Shown here piece by piece: positions 35,915 through 43,250 of a stretch of 64,000 nucleotides of DNA (the stretch's first letter is position 1; the number at the start of each line of letters is the position of its first letter). A program made the translations under genes and the position numbers. Below the pieces are notes generated by a model. That model was not told the DNA's origin and searched no databases. It saw only the letters and a program-made list of their open reading frames with translations. Source of the stretch: Bacillus sp. CH140a_4T (GTDB taxonomy: Bacteria; Bacillota; Bacilli; Bacillales; Bacillaceae_G); assembly GCF_008923725.1 (NCBI RefSeq), contig NZ_WBPF01000005.1:248001-312000 (forward strand). Direction: 5' to 3'.

Positions 35915-36013
35915 ATGATGAAATTACAATTACATGCTTTAACTTTAGCGTTAACTGCACCTGTGTTTTCTGGACAATTAAATATAAATTCGACCACCCT
36001 AATGGAGAATTGA
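35915..36013 (+). CDS. 32-residue leader peptide upstream of YrzI array
   Basis: Two consecutive ATGs after AAAAGGAGG with good spacing. The product starts MMKLQLHALTLALTAPVFSG and is hydrophobic in its first 20 residues, then polar. It lies between a promoter and two terminator-like hairpins, so it may be a regulatory leader as well as, or rather than, a functional peptide. No family recognised. Confidence 0.6.
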   Translation: MMKLQLHALTLALTAPVFSGQLNINSTTLMEN

Positions 36014-36047
36014 AAATCGCACTTTATTTCTATTAATTCATAAATTC

Positions 36048-36083
36048 GCCACAGGAGGTCGTATACTTTCCTGTGGCTTTTTG
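36048..36083 (+). terminator. First of two tandem terminator-like hairpins
   Basis: GCCACAGGA/TCCTGTGGC with a 12-nt loop and TTTTTG tail. Confidence 0.75.
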
Positions 36084-36090
36084 ACGCCCA

Positions 36091-36126
36091 GCCATAGGAG
36101 AACTATATCTTCCTGTGGCTTTTTTA
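36091..36126 (+). terminator. Second of two tandem terminator-like hairpins
   Basis: GCCATAGGA/TCCTGTGGC (one G-U) and a T6 tail. The 3' arm TCCTGTGGCTTTTT is identical to that of the first hairpin. RNA from the upstream promoter must pass both to reach the array. Confidence 0.75.
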
Positions 36127-36177
36127 TGCGATTTTTTAGCCTCTTATATTATTTTTTAAAGAAAGGAGCAACATTCG

Positions 36178-36318
36178 ATGACTATTAGCGTATTGTTTTT
36201 AAGTATTACGATTCAAAGAAATACAATTTCCAAAGATGAAATTTTTCATAACGAGCAAATTGAAAAAGCTATGAATGATGTTAAGGAGCGCCAAGCGCTT
36301 TATTGTGATCACCTGTAA
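36178..36318 (+). CDS. YrzI-family small protein, array copy 1
   Basis: 46 residues, RBS AAAGGAG. It starts MTISVLFLSITIQRNTISKD and ends ERQALYCDHL. Pattern shared by all copies: a hydrophobic N-terminal strand/helix FFLTITIQ, a Ser-Asp/Ser-Glu turn, and a charged helix ending in a Tyr-Tyr/Tyr-Cys...HL motif. This is the Bacillus tandem small-protein family (Bac_small_YrzI). Function unknown. Confidence 0.85.
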   Translation: MTISVLFLSITIQRNTISKDEIFHNEQIEKAMNDVKERQALYCDHL

Positions 36319-36345
36319 TTCCTTTTCGAAAGGAGGAATTCATTT

Positions 36346-36489
36346 ATGACTTTTCATATTTTCTTTTTTACAACTGTACTTCAGAAAAATACTTTATCTG
36401 AAGATGAAATCATTCGTAAACAACAATTAAAACAACTGACTGATAAAATGACTGACATTAAAAGTTCATACTATACGCATATATATTAA
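36346..36489 (+). CDS. YrzI-family small protein, array copy 2
   Basis: 47 residues, RBS AAAGGAGGAA. Most diverged member: FHIFFFTTVLQKNTLSEDEI at the N-side and KSSYYTHIY at the C-terminus. It keeps the hydrophobic start and the YYxHx end. Confidence 0.85.
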   Translation: MTFHIFFFTTVLQKNTLSEDEIIRKQQLKQLTDKMTDIKSSYYTHIY

Positions 36490-36517
36490 AAATATATTTT
36501 AAAGGAGCAATACCTTC

Positions 36518-36661
36518 ATGAAATTTAAAGCATTCTTTTTAATAATCACCATTCAAAAACGTAAGCTTTCTCAAAGTGAGATTTTGCGTGAGCAACACAT
36601 TCAAACTATTATGGACGAAGTGAAAGAGCATCAAGCTTCTTATTACAGCCGTCTTTTCTAA
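36518..36661 (+). CDS. YrzI-family small protein, array copy 3
   Basis: 47 residues, RBS AAAGGAGCAA. It differs from copy 4 at only 5 positions (9, 13, 17, 20, 41), and the intergenic RBS segment is nearly identical, so the two arose by recent tandem duplication. Confidence 0.87.
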   Translation: MKFKAFFLIITIQKRKLSQSEILREQHIQTIMDEVKEHQASYYSRLF

Positions 36662-36687
36662 ATAACTTTTAAAGGAGCAATATCCTA

Positions 36688-36831
36688 ATGAAATTTAAAG
36701 CATTCTTTTTAACAATCACCATTAAAAAACGTAAGCCTTCACAGAATGAGATTTTACGTGAGCAACACATTCAAACTATTATGGACGAAGTGAAAGAGCA
36801 CCAAGCTTTTTATTACAGCCGTCTTTTCTAA
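36688..36831 (+). CDS. YrzI-family small protein, array copy 4
   Basis: 47 residues, RBS AAAGGAGCAA. Near twin of copy 3; the C-terminal EHQAFYYSRLF is shared except for one residue. Confidence 0.87.
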   Translation: MKFKAFFLTITIKKRKPSQNEILREQHIQTIMDEVKEHQAFYYSRLF

Positions 36832-36856
36832 ATAATTAATAAAGGGGCAAAAACTA

Positions 36857-36997
36857 ATGAAATTTAAAGTATTCTTTTTGACAATTACGATTCAAAAAAC
36901 TAAGTTCTCGGACAGTGAGAAATTGCATGATCATCAAATTAATAAAGCTATGGAAGAAGTAAAAGAACGTCAAAGTCATTACTGTAGCCATCTATAA
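36857..36997 (+). CDS. YrzI-family small protein, array copy 5
   Basis: 46 residues, RBS AAAGGGGCAAAA. It begins MKFKVFFLTITIQKTKFSDS and ends ERQSHYCSHL, with the C-terminal Cys also seen in copy 1. Confidence 0.86.
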   Translation: MKFKVFFLTITIQKTKFSDSEKLHDHQINKAMEEVKERQSHYCSHL

Positions 36998-37022
36998 TTC
37001 CTTTCGAAAGGAGGAATGTATT

Positions 37023-37162
37023 ATGAAGTTTCATCTATTCTTTTTAACAATTACAATCCAGAAAAAAACTATTCTGATGCGGAATTAAAACAAGAACAAC
37101 AATATAAACAGGTTATAGACGAAATTCGAGATCGTAGAAGCAAATACTACTCTCACCTATAA
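37023..37162 (+). pseudogene. YrzI-family copy 6 with a one-base deletion
   Basis: RBS AAAGGAGG. It begins MKFHLFFLTITIQKK and then leaves frame in a run of seven As. After adding one base the frame continues YSDAELKQEQQYKQVIDEI to SKYYSHL, giving 46 residues like the others. The total length (140 nt) is exactly one base short of the 141 nt of the 46-residue copies. Confidence 0.8.
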
Positions 37163-37196
37163 ATCTTTAAAATATAAAAATTGAAAGGAGTCGATT

Positions 37197-37256
37197 ATGA
37201 TGTTGATAGCACGTTCTAAAGAAATGATTTGGATAGTTCAGAGGGATTCCACATAG
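37197..37256 (+). CDS. 19-codon frame at the end of the array
   Basis: AAAGGAG then ATG ATG, encoding MMLIARSKEMIWIVQRDST. The good RBS and the position at the end of the array suggest a truncated seventh member or small peptide. Coding status is uncertain. Confidence 0.35.
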   Translation: MMLIARSKEMIWIVQRDST

Positions 37257-37357
37257 TTTTATAGACATAATATTACACAAGTATATCGTTATATTTGATG
37301 TGTAATAAATATATAATAAAATTACACCCGTACACTTTTAAATATTGAGTAATAAAC

Positions 37358-37392
37358 AAAAGATACACCACTTAAAAAGCGGTGTATCTTTC
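37358..37392. terminator. Bidirectional terminator between array and AI-2E-type permease
   Basis: AAAGATACACC/GGTGTATCTTT with an 11-nt loop; T-rich on the plus strand (TTTCTC) and A/T-rich on the minus strand. Confidence 0.7.
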
Positions 37393-37402
37393 TCAACTTA
37401 TA

Positions 37403-38488
37403 CTATTTTCGATTACTTCGTTTCGTCTTAAACAATCTCACTAAGTTCGATACAACTGTTTTTGTTACTGCATAAACTGGTACTGCCAAAATCATTCCGA
37501 TAATTCCCGCAAAGTTACCTACCCCTAAAATTAAAATAATAATTGTTAACGGATGGATATTTAATTTTGAACTCATAATACGCGGTGAAATAATATTACT
37601 TTCAAACTGTTGTACAATTGTTACGATAATAATTACGTACAACGCTTGCATCGGAGATACGAACAGACCTACAATAACAGCTGGTGCTGCACCGATAAAT
37701 GGACCTAAGTTAGGAATGATATTTGTAAATGCTGCTATAATTCCTAAAACGAAAGCGTACGGTAAATCGATAATTAAATAACCGATAAAAGTAAACGCAC
37801 CTACAAATATACAAACGAGCGCTTGCCCTTGAATATATGCAGATAATGTTTCATTCGTTTCCTTAATAATGCGAAGCCCCTCTTCACGGTAAGACTCTGG
37901 TAATAGACTTACTGCTTTACCTGGAAAGGCATGTCCATCTTTAAACATATAAAATAAAATGAATGGTACTGTGAAGATCACTAATGCGACGTTCGTGATA
38001 ATACCAAATAAAGCCGTTGCACTCGACGTAATAGTGTTTGGTATCTCCTTTAAGTATTCAATCGCATTTTTTTCAATTGTTTCAATGGAAACATAATTTT
38101 GTGTAGATAACCATTCAAATAGTCTGTGGTGGGATAAATCTTGTATGTATAGTTTTCCCTCTTTAATATAACCTGGCATATTTTTTACTAAATCCATTAG
38201 CTGTTGTGAGATTGTTGGAACAACTACCCCAACTCCAACCGCAGTTAATGTTATGATAAAAAGATATAACAGTAAAATCGCTAAACCTCTAGGTACTTTT
38301 TTGTTCTCCAAAAAGACTAACAATGGGTTAAATATGAAGTATAAAAATAATGCGATTAAGATTGGGAAAAACAACGTTGATACGAAGATACCAATCGGTT
38401 GAAATAGAAACGATATTTTTGTGCAAATAAATATGATTCCTACAACCATTAGCACTTCTAATGTCCAAAAGTGCACTTTCGATTTCAA
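37403..38488 (-). CDS. AI-2E family (UPF0118) membrane protein
   Basis: 361 residues from a TTG 8 nt after AAAGGAGG; an ATG 12 codons upstream lacks an RBS. About eight transmembrane helices: paired N-terminal helices (LEVLMVVGIIFICTKISFLF), a cytosolic central segment (MDLVKNMPGYIKEGKLYIQD) and the conserved C-terminal core FTNIIPNLGPFIGAAPAVIV and ISPRIMSSKLNIHPLTIII. The family includes putative AI-2 exporters and Na+/H+ antiporters; the substrate is open. Confidence 0.9.
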   Translation of the reverse strand: MKSKVHFWTLEVLMVVGIIFICTKISFLFQPIGIFVSTLFFPILIALFLYFIFNPLLVFLENKKVPRGLAILLLYLFIITLTAVGVGVVVPTISQQLMDLVKNMPGYIKEGKLYIQDLSHHRLFEWLSTQNYVSIETIEKNAIEYLKEIPNTITSSATALFGIITNVALVIFTVPFILFYMFKDGHAFPGKAVSLLPESYREEGLRIIKETNETLSAYIQGQALVCIFVGAFTFIGYLIIDLPYAFVLGIIAAFTNIIPNLGPFIGAAPAVIVGLFVSPMQALYVIIIVTIVQQFESNIISPRIMSSKLNIHPLTIIILILGVGNFAGIIGMILAVPVYAVTKTVVSNLVRLFKTKRSNRK

Positions 38489-38637
38489 AAAAACTTCCTC
38501 CTTTAAACTAGCACTTCTCTTCATTGTACCAAAATAAGCAAGAATTTCACATAATATTTTCCTTTACAATATTCCAAAATGCCAATAAATACACTACAAT
38601 GAGATTACATACAAATTTGTAGGTAAAGGTGATAAAA

Positions 38638-39459
38638 ATGACACAATGCATCATTTGCAGAAAAGATACGAAAGAACTTAGTGAACAATATGTCATCCCC
38701 GAAATATTATGTGGATATTATTTCACAAACTCAATTTGTGATACTTGTCATGAACAAATGATAACAAATATCGATCGTCCCTTAATTCGGCATAAATTAA
38801 GTCAATTTAAGATTGAGCAGATGAAAAAACAAATTGATTCCCCGCTCTATACGAATGAACATGGTGAGGAACTTGCGGCTGCTGAGACAGATGTTGTTGA
38901 AGTAAGTGATGAAATACTTTATTCCAATGCATTAATTATGAAACTATGTAAAAAGCACGATATTTCACTACATAATGAAATTTGGAAAGAAGAACGTGTA
39001 ACGAAAGTAGCTAGCTCTATTCAACGTGAATTACTTTTAGATAACCGTAAATACAAAATGAGTGTATTAAAAATGGCTTATACTTTCGCTGTACAAGCTG
39101 TTGATGGCTATTTTGAAGATCCAGATGCGATTGATATTTCTAACATTCTAGCAAACGCCGATTTCATGGAATTAAAAGAAAAGAATATTGTTCGCGATTT
39201 AAGCAAAAGTTCTTTATGGAATACATTAAATACAAATAGTGAAAACCATTACTTTATTTTATTAAGCGATAAAGATGGCCTGTTCTGTTTCATTCGTCTA
39301 TTTGATATCTTTGATGTTGTCGTTCATTTATCAGAAAAGAGGTATGAACTTCCATCACCAATTGTCGGCGTAAATAATGTAAGTAAGCAGGAATTTTATG
39401 TCCAAACTTTAAAACAGTATATGGATGGGCTATTTAAAGAAAAAACCCCTTCTATTTAA
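38638..39459 (+). CDS. Zinc-ribbon-containing hypothetical protein
   Basis: 273 residues from the ATG after AAAGGTGATAAAA. The N-terminus has CIICRKDTKELSEQYVIPEIL followed by ICDTCHEQM: two Cys pairs about 34 residues apart, as in zinc-binding HNH-like or C4 ribbons (ISEQYVIP resembles the SxEHxxP of HNH proteins but lacks the catalytic His). The rest is helical and acidic. No membrane part. No family assigned. Confidence 0.72.
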   Translation: MTQCIICRKDTKELSEQYVIPEILCGYYFTNSICDTCHEQMITNIDRPLIRHKLSQFKIEQMKKQIDSPLYTNEHGEELAAAETDVVEVSDEILYSNALIMKLCKKHDISLHNEIWKEERVTKVASSIQRELLLDNRKYKMSVLKMAYTFAVQAVDGYFEDPDAIDISNILANADFMELKEKNIVRDLSKSSLWNTLNTNSENHYFILLSDKDGLFCFIRLFDIFDVVVHLSEKRYELPSPIVGVNNVSKQEFYVQTLKQYMDGLFKEKTPSI

Positions 39460-39504
39460 TCGAAATCAGAACATACGGTCTCCTTTCTTGATGAAAAGAC
39501 ACTG

Positions 39505-39513
39505 TGTTATAAT
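39505..39513 (+). promoter_or_regulatory. Extended -10 promoter for antitoxin RNA
   Basis: TGTTATAAT (TGnTATAAT) at 39505-39513, with a poor -35. The predicted start is near 39520. Confidence 0.55.
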
Positions 39514-39561
39514 AAGTATGAAAAGAACAATACAATCACATAAACTAATTATTAATTGTAT

Positions 39562-39599
39562 ATAAATAAAAAAGACTAGTGTGCGGCTACACACTAGTC
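39562..39599 (-). terminator. Terminator of the toxin mRNA
   Basis: GACTAGTGTG/CACACTAGTC stem with a 6-nt loop. On the minus strand it is followed by TTTTTTATTT. Confidence 0.75.
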
Positions 39600-39656
39600 C
39601 ACGTAACTTAGCAGATTGGATTGTTCATTTATCCTATTTGTTTCTTACAAACAAAA

Positions 39657-39697
39657 CAACCCACATTCTATTGGCATAGGTGGGTTGTTATTTTTTG
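39657..39697 (+). terminator. Terminator of the antisense RNA
   Basis: ACAACCCAC/GTGGGTTGT with a loop of about 15 nt, then TATTTTTTG on the plus strand. It overlaps the toxin stop codon. Confidence 0.7.
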
Positions 39698-39780
39698 AGC
39701 TTGTCTATTAAAACAACGACGAACGTTAACAATGCAACGAGAAACAGTCCACCCTGCAGTAGCAACGCTATTTCACTCAT
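39688..39780 (-). CDS. Type I toxin: 30-residue holin-like/TxpA-BsrG-type membrane peptide
   Basis: ATG 10 nt after a strong Shine-Dalgarno (AGGAGGGGGG). The product starts MSEIALLLQGGLFLVALLTF and ends VVVLIDKLKK: one transmembrane helix (about residues 5-25) and a basic tail, the hallmark of the putative holin-like toxins of Firmicutes. Such peptides insert in the membrane and are kept silent by an antisense RNA and by folding of their mRNA. Both controls are visible here (the convergent RNA and the hairpin over the RBS). Confidence 0.75.
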   Translation of the reverse strand: MSEIALLLQGGLFLVALLTFVVVLIDKLKK

Positions 39781-39782
39781 GT

Positions 39783-39817
39783 ATTATCACCCCCCTCCTA
39801 TTCGGAGAAGTGATAAT
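39783..39817 (-). promoter_or_regulatory. Hairpin sequestering the toxin ribosome binding site
   Basis: ATTATCAC and GTGATAAT (perfect 8-bp arms) enclose a further CTCC/GGAG pairing. In the toxin mRNA the AGGAGG is paired inside this stem, so translation should be blocked until it opens. Confidence 0.7.
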
Positions 39818-39850
39818 TGAACAACCAACCGTACCTTAAGTTACTTTTTA

Positions 39851-39859
39851 ATTTTACCA
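39851..39859 (-). promoter_or_regulatory. Extended -10 promoter of the toxin gene
   Basis: TGGTAAAAT on the minus strand (TGnTAAAAT), about 70 nt upstream of the toxin start. Confidence 0.5.
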
Positions 39860-39917
39860 TATTTTCTAATAGTTTACGATGAAAACCCGCAAGTGAAATA
39901 CTTGCGAGTTTTTTTAT

Positions 39918-40041
39918 CCCGTATTAACAGGCAGTAAACAAAATGAAGCAAAACATAGGTGAAACTGCCTGTTAATGCCTGATTGGTTCAACTAATAATC
40001 CTTTGGGACAATTCACCCAAAGGATTAAAGTTTCACTTTAT
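39918..40041. mobile_element. bcr1-like repeat, copy A
   Basis: About 120 bp, flanked by TTTAT on both sides. Structure: CCCG, GGCAGT...ACTGCC stem, the conserved linker GATTGGTTCAACTAATAATC, a second stem CCTTTGGG/CCCAAAGG, and the end TTAAAGTTTCACTTTAT. It matches the B. cereus-group bcr1 type of nonautonomous repeat (recognised from memory of its layout; not database-checked). It lies just downstream of ssuD. Confidence 0.7.
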
Positions 40042-40047
40042 TTCTCA

Positions 40048-41160
40048 CTATTTTTTTAATGCATACGCATCAGCTATCATTTCACCAACAATTTTATTTT
40101 CTTGTTTCTTATCTTCTTTCAATAAAGGAAATAACAGTTCTGCCACTTCATATGCTTCTTCTAAATGAGGATATCCTGATAAAACAAACGTATCAATTCC
40201 TAACGCTTCATATTCTTTTATTCTATCTGCTACTGTATGCGGATCTCCTACAAGCGCAGTACCTGCACCACCTCTTACAAGCCCAATACCTGCCCACAAG
40301 TTAGGACTTATCTCTAACGACTCTCTCGTACCTTTATTTAAATGTGTCATCCGTTTTTGACCGACTGAATCGTATCTTGCAAATGTTTTTTGAGCGAGCT
40401 CAATTGTTTCATTATCTACATATTGAATTAACCTTTCAGCCTCTTCCCATGCTTCTTCTTCTGTCTCTCTTACAATTACGTGTAGTCTAATACCAAATCG
40501 TACGTTACGCCCCTTCTCTTCCGCAAGTTTTTTTACTTCATCTATTTTCTCTTTTACTTGCTCTGGTGGCTCTCCCCACGTTAAATACACATCACTATGC
40601 TCCGCTGCAACTCCTTTACCTGCAGCGGAAGATCCGCCAAAATAAATTGGTGGATACGGCGTTTGAACCGGAGGAAATACAACTTTACTATCCGTAACTT
40701 TAATATGTTTTCCTTCTAAAGAAATACTTTCACCTTGCAAGGTCGATTTCCAAACTTTTAAAAATTCATCCGCTGCTTCATACCTTTCATCATGTTCAAG
40801 ATATAATCCATCTCCTTGCAATTCAACAGGATCCCCTCCAGCTACTACATTAATAAGTAACCTTCCTTCTGAAATTCTATCAAATGTCGATGCCATCCTC
40901 GCTGCTACTGTTGGTGACATTAGTCCTGGTCTAACTGCTACTAAAAATTTTAATTTCTCTGTCTCAGCTGCAAGTGCCGATGCCAATACCCATGGATCTT
41001 CACATCCTTGACCAGTTGGGAGTAACACACCAGTATATCCTAAATAATCAGCTGCCTGTGCGACTTGTTTATAATAACCATATTCAGCTGCTCTTCCTCG
41101 TTTTGTTGTTCCTAAATATCGACCATCTCCATAAGCCGGAATAAACCATAACAATTCCAT
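40048..41160 (-). CDS. ssuD: FMNH2-dependent alkanesulfonate monooxygenase
   Basis: 370 residues from the ATG that follows AAGGGG; an upstream GTG abuts the RBS. It starts [18 protein letters not shown], with typical SsuD blocks [57 protein letters not shown] and [18 protein letters not shown]. It is a luciferase-fold flavin enzyme that oxidises alkanesulfonates to aldehyde plus sulfite and needs reduced FMN from a separate reductase, which is not in this operon. Last gene of ssuBACD, separated from ssuC by a bcr1-like repeat. Confidence 0.95.
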   Translation of the reverse strand: MELLWFIPAYGDGRYLGTTKRGRAAEYGYYKQVAQAADYLGYTGVLLPTGQGCEDPWVLASALAAETEKLKFLVAVRPGLMSPTVAARMASTFDRISEGRLLINVVAGGDPVELQGDGLYLEHDERYEAADEFLKVWKSTLQGESISLEGKHIKVTDSKVVFPPVQTPYPPIYFGGSSAAGKGVAAEHSDVYLTWGEPPEQVKEKIDEVKKLAEEKGRNVRFGIRLHVIVRETEEEAWEEAERLIQYVDNETIELAQKTFARYDSVGQKRMTHLNKGTRESLEISPNLWAGIGLVRGGAGTALVGDPHTVADRIKEYEALGIDTFVLSGYPHLEEAYEVAELLFPLLKEDKKQENKIVGEMIADAYALKK

Positions 41161-41231
41161 AACTTTATACACCCCTTTTTATTGTAAAACGTATACTAAA
41201 ATGCTCTATATAAATTACCTCTAATAATTTA

Positions 41232-41377
41232 CCCCGCATTAATGGGCAGTAAGATCCCCACCTCAAAATTCAGCGAAATCAAAGAAATTAGGTGGGGGAT
41301 CAACTGCCCGTTAATGCCCGATTGGTTCAACTAATAATCAGTGTGGGATGCCCCCACTGATTAAAGTTTCATTTTAT
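41232..41377. mobile_element. bcr1-like repeat, copy B
   Basis: About 145 bp inserted in the ssuC-ssuD intergenic region. Same plan as copy A: GGGCAGT...ACTGCCC, an extra GATCCCCACCT/AGGTGGGGGATC stem, the linker GATTGGTTCAACTAATAATC, CAGTG.GGG/CCCCACTG, and TTAAAGTTTCATTTTAT. The stem bases differ from copy A on both sides of each stem, i.e. they covary. Confidence 0.72.
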
Positions 41378-41380
41378 ATG

Positions 41381-42229
41381 TTAATTCCCTGTCTCACCTT
41401 TAAAATTATCTCGCCACCTTAAAAACTTCACTTCAAGTAAACGTACGAGTGAATCAGAAAACTTCCCAACGAATGCAAAGATAATAATACCGACAAATAC
41501 AATATCTGTATTTGAAAATTGCCTTGCGTCCATAATCATATAGCCAATACCTTCTGTAGATCCCATCAGTTCTGCTACTACTAAACTTACCCATGCAACT
41601 CCTAAAGATAATCTTGCTCCAAGTAATAGGTTCGGCAATGCGGCAGGTAAAATCAATTTCGTAATTAATTTTCTTTTACTAAACTCTAACACTCTCGCAA
41701 CATCAAAAAGCTTTGAATCTACACCCCGTATCCCTAAAAACGCATTTACATATAAAGGGAAAAATGCACCGTCCGCAATTAATAATACTTTCGATGTTTC
41801 TCCAAAACCGAACCATAATACGAAAAGCGGTGCAACTGCTAAATGAGGTACAGTTCTTAACATCTGTACAGACGGATCTAAATATTGCTCACTTCTCGTT
41901 GAAAATCCAACAATCGTTCCTAAAATAATTCCTAAACTCCCGCCGATAAAGAAGCCAGCCGCAGCCCTGAATACACTAATACTTAAATGGCCGAATAACT
42001 CTCCTGTTTTTATAAGCTCTTGAAAAGCTAGAAATATATCCAATGGCGTTGGTAATACTGTTTTAGAAACTAGATTGAATACGCCCGCTAACTGCCAAAT
42101 AATTAATACGATAATCGGTATCGTAATCGCTCTTACTATCACTTTCACATTCGTCTTTCGCACTTTCTTTACATTGTTTTTGCCAATCGTTATACTCGCT
42201 CTTTTCATAACAGCTTTCGTATTCTCCAA
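41381..42229 (-). CDS. ssuC: Alkanesulfonate ABC transporter permease
   Basis: 282 residues, TTG start 9 nt after AGAGG. Six transmembrane segments. The BPD_transp_1 EAA loop is KLITKLILPAALPNLLLGARLSLG, followed by AWVSLVVAELMGSTEGIGYMI, as in TauC/SsuC permeases. Forms the channel with SsuB and SsuA. Confidence 0.93.
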   Translation of the reverse strand: MENTKAVMKRASITIGKNNVKKVRKTNVKVIVRAITIPIIVLIIWQLAGVFNLVSKTVLPTPLDIFLAFQELIKTGELFGHLSISVFRAAAGFFIGGSLGIILGTIVGFSTRSEQYLDPSVQMLRTVPHLAVAPLFVLWFGFGETSKVLLIADGAFFPLYVNAFLGIRGVDSKLFDVARVLEFSKRKLITKLILPAALPNLLLGARLSLGVAWVSLVVAELMGSTEGIGYMIMDARQFSNTDIVFVGIIIFAFVGKFSDSLVRLLEVKFLRWRDNFKGETGN

Positions 42230-42245
42230 TTTACAAAACCTCTTT

Positions 42246-43232
42246 TCATTTCGCCTTTACTGCTTTTTCTACGAAAGAATTATCTACAACTTTATCTGTC
42301 TTGATTTCTTTCTTTATAGAACCGAGTTTATATTGAAAATCCGCTGTCTTTTGCTGTTCCTCTATTATTTCTTTCGTTACTGGAACTAAAATTGGTTTGT
42401 CATGATTAAACACTTCTTTTACAATGTCAGCATCTATTTTCTTTGCAGAAGTATATATTTTTATTGCTTCATCAATGTTTGACTCTTGCCATACACGTGC
42501 TTTTTCATAAACTTCAAGGAATTTCTCAACTAATTCTGGATGTTCTTTCGCAAACTTTGTTCTCGCAATTAAAAATTCCGGAGAAGATACATTTAATATT
42601 TCACCATCTACAATAACCTTCGCTCCTTTATTTAACGTATGTAATGAAATGAAAGGATCCCAAATGGCCCATGCATCTACTGATCCTGATTCAAATGCAG
42701 GCTGCGCTTCATCTGGTTGCAATTGAATGACGTTTACATCTTTCGCATTGATACCTTCTTTTTCTAATGCTCGATACAATAAATTAAATGCGCTACTTCC
42801 TTTTGCTACTGCGATTTTTTTACCTTTTAAATCTTTTACACTCGTAATTTTGCTATCTTTTTGTACAAGAATGCCTGTTCCTTTTCTCGCATAACTTGTA
42901 TTAGCAATTTCGGTAAATTCAATACCAGCTGCTTGCGCTGAAATAACCGGGGAGTTTCCAACTTCGCCAAAGTCTAATCGATTTGATGCGATCGCTTCAA
43001 AATAGGGAGGTCCGCTTTGAAACTCTGTCCATTTCACTTTAACTCCTTCTTTTTTAAACTCCTCTTCAAACCATCCTTTTTTCTGTGCTAATAATAGCGG
43101 GCTTAACCCTTGCTGTATACCAATTTGAATTGTTACATCTTCTTTCTTGCTACTTGCTGTGTTTTTTTCACACCCTAATAAAAATATAGATATAGCTAAT
43201 GCAAAAGAAAGAACTTTACCTTTTTTATACAT
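42246..43232 (-). CDS. ssuA: Alkanesulfonate-binding lipoprotein
   Basis: 328 residues; lipobox LLGC (Cys about 21). NMT1/TauA-type periplasmic-binding fold: IQIGIQQGLSPLLLAQKKGW, FGEVGNSPVISAQAAG, ILVQKDSKITSVKDLKGKKI and WAIWDPFISLHTL. Captures sulfonates outside the membrane. Start after AGAGG, 14 nt upstream of ssuC. Confidence 0.93.
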   Translation of the reverse strand: MYKKGKVLSFALAISIFLLGCEKNTASSKKEDVTIQIGIQQGLSPLLLAQKKGWFEEEFKKEGVKVKWTEFQSGPPYFEAIASNRLDFGEVGNSPVISAQAAGIEFTEIANTSYARKGTGILVQKDSKITSVKDLKGKKIAVAKGSSAFNLLYRALEKEGINAKDVNVIQLQPDEAQPAFESGSVDAWAIWDPFISLHTLNKGAKVIVDGEILNVSSPEFLIARTKFAKEHPELVEKFLEVYEKARVWQESNIDEAIKIYTSAKKIDADIVKEVFNHDKPILVPVTKEIIEEQQKTADFQYKLGSIKKEIKTDKVVDNSFVEKAVKAK

Positions 43233-43250
43233 ATATAATCCATCCTCTTC

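Larger units (their letters stand above)
39520..39697 (+). ncRNA. Candidate antisense RNA (type I antitoxin)
   Basis: Predicted transcript of about 175 nt from the extended -10 to the plus-strand terminator at 39657-39697. It contains no RBS or open frame. It is fully complementary to the 3' part of the toxin mRNA, from the stop codon through the toxin terminator, as in the BsrG/SR4 and TxpA/RatA systems of B. subtilis (family knowledge). Inferred from sequence layout only. Confidence 0.5.

Noticed and set aside
39657-39697. Reading the plus-strand hairpin simply as the terminator of the zinc-ribbon gene at 38638-39459
   Set aside because: It lies 200 nt downstream, after a separate promoter, and overlaps the toxin stop codon, so a separate antisense RNA explains it better; read-through from the gene remains possible.
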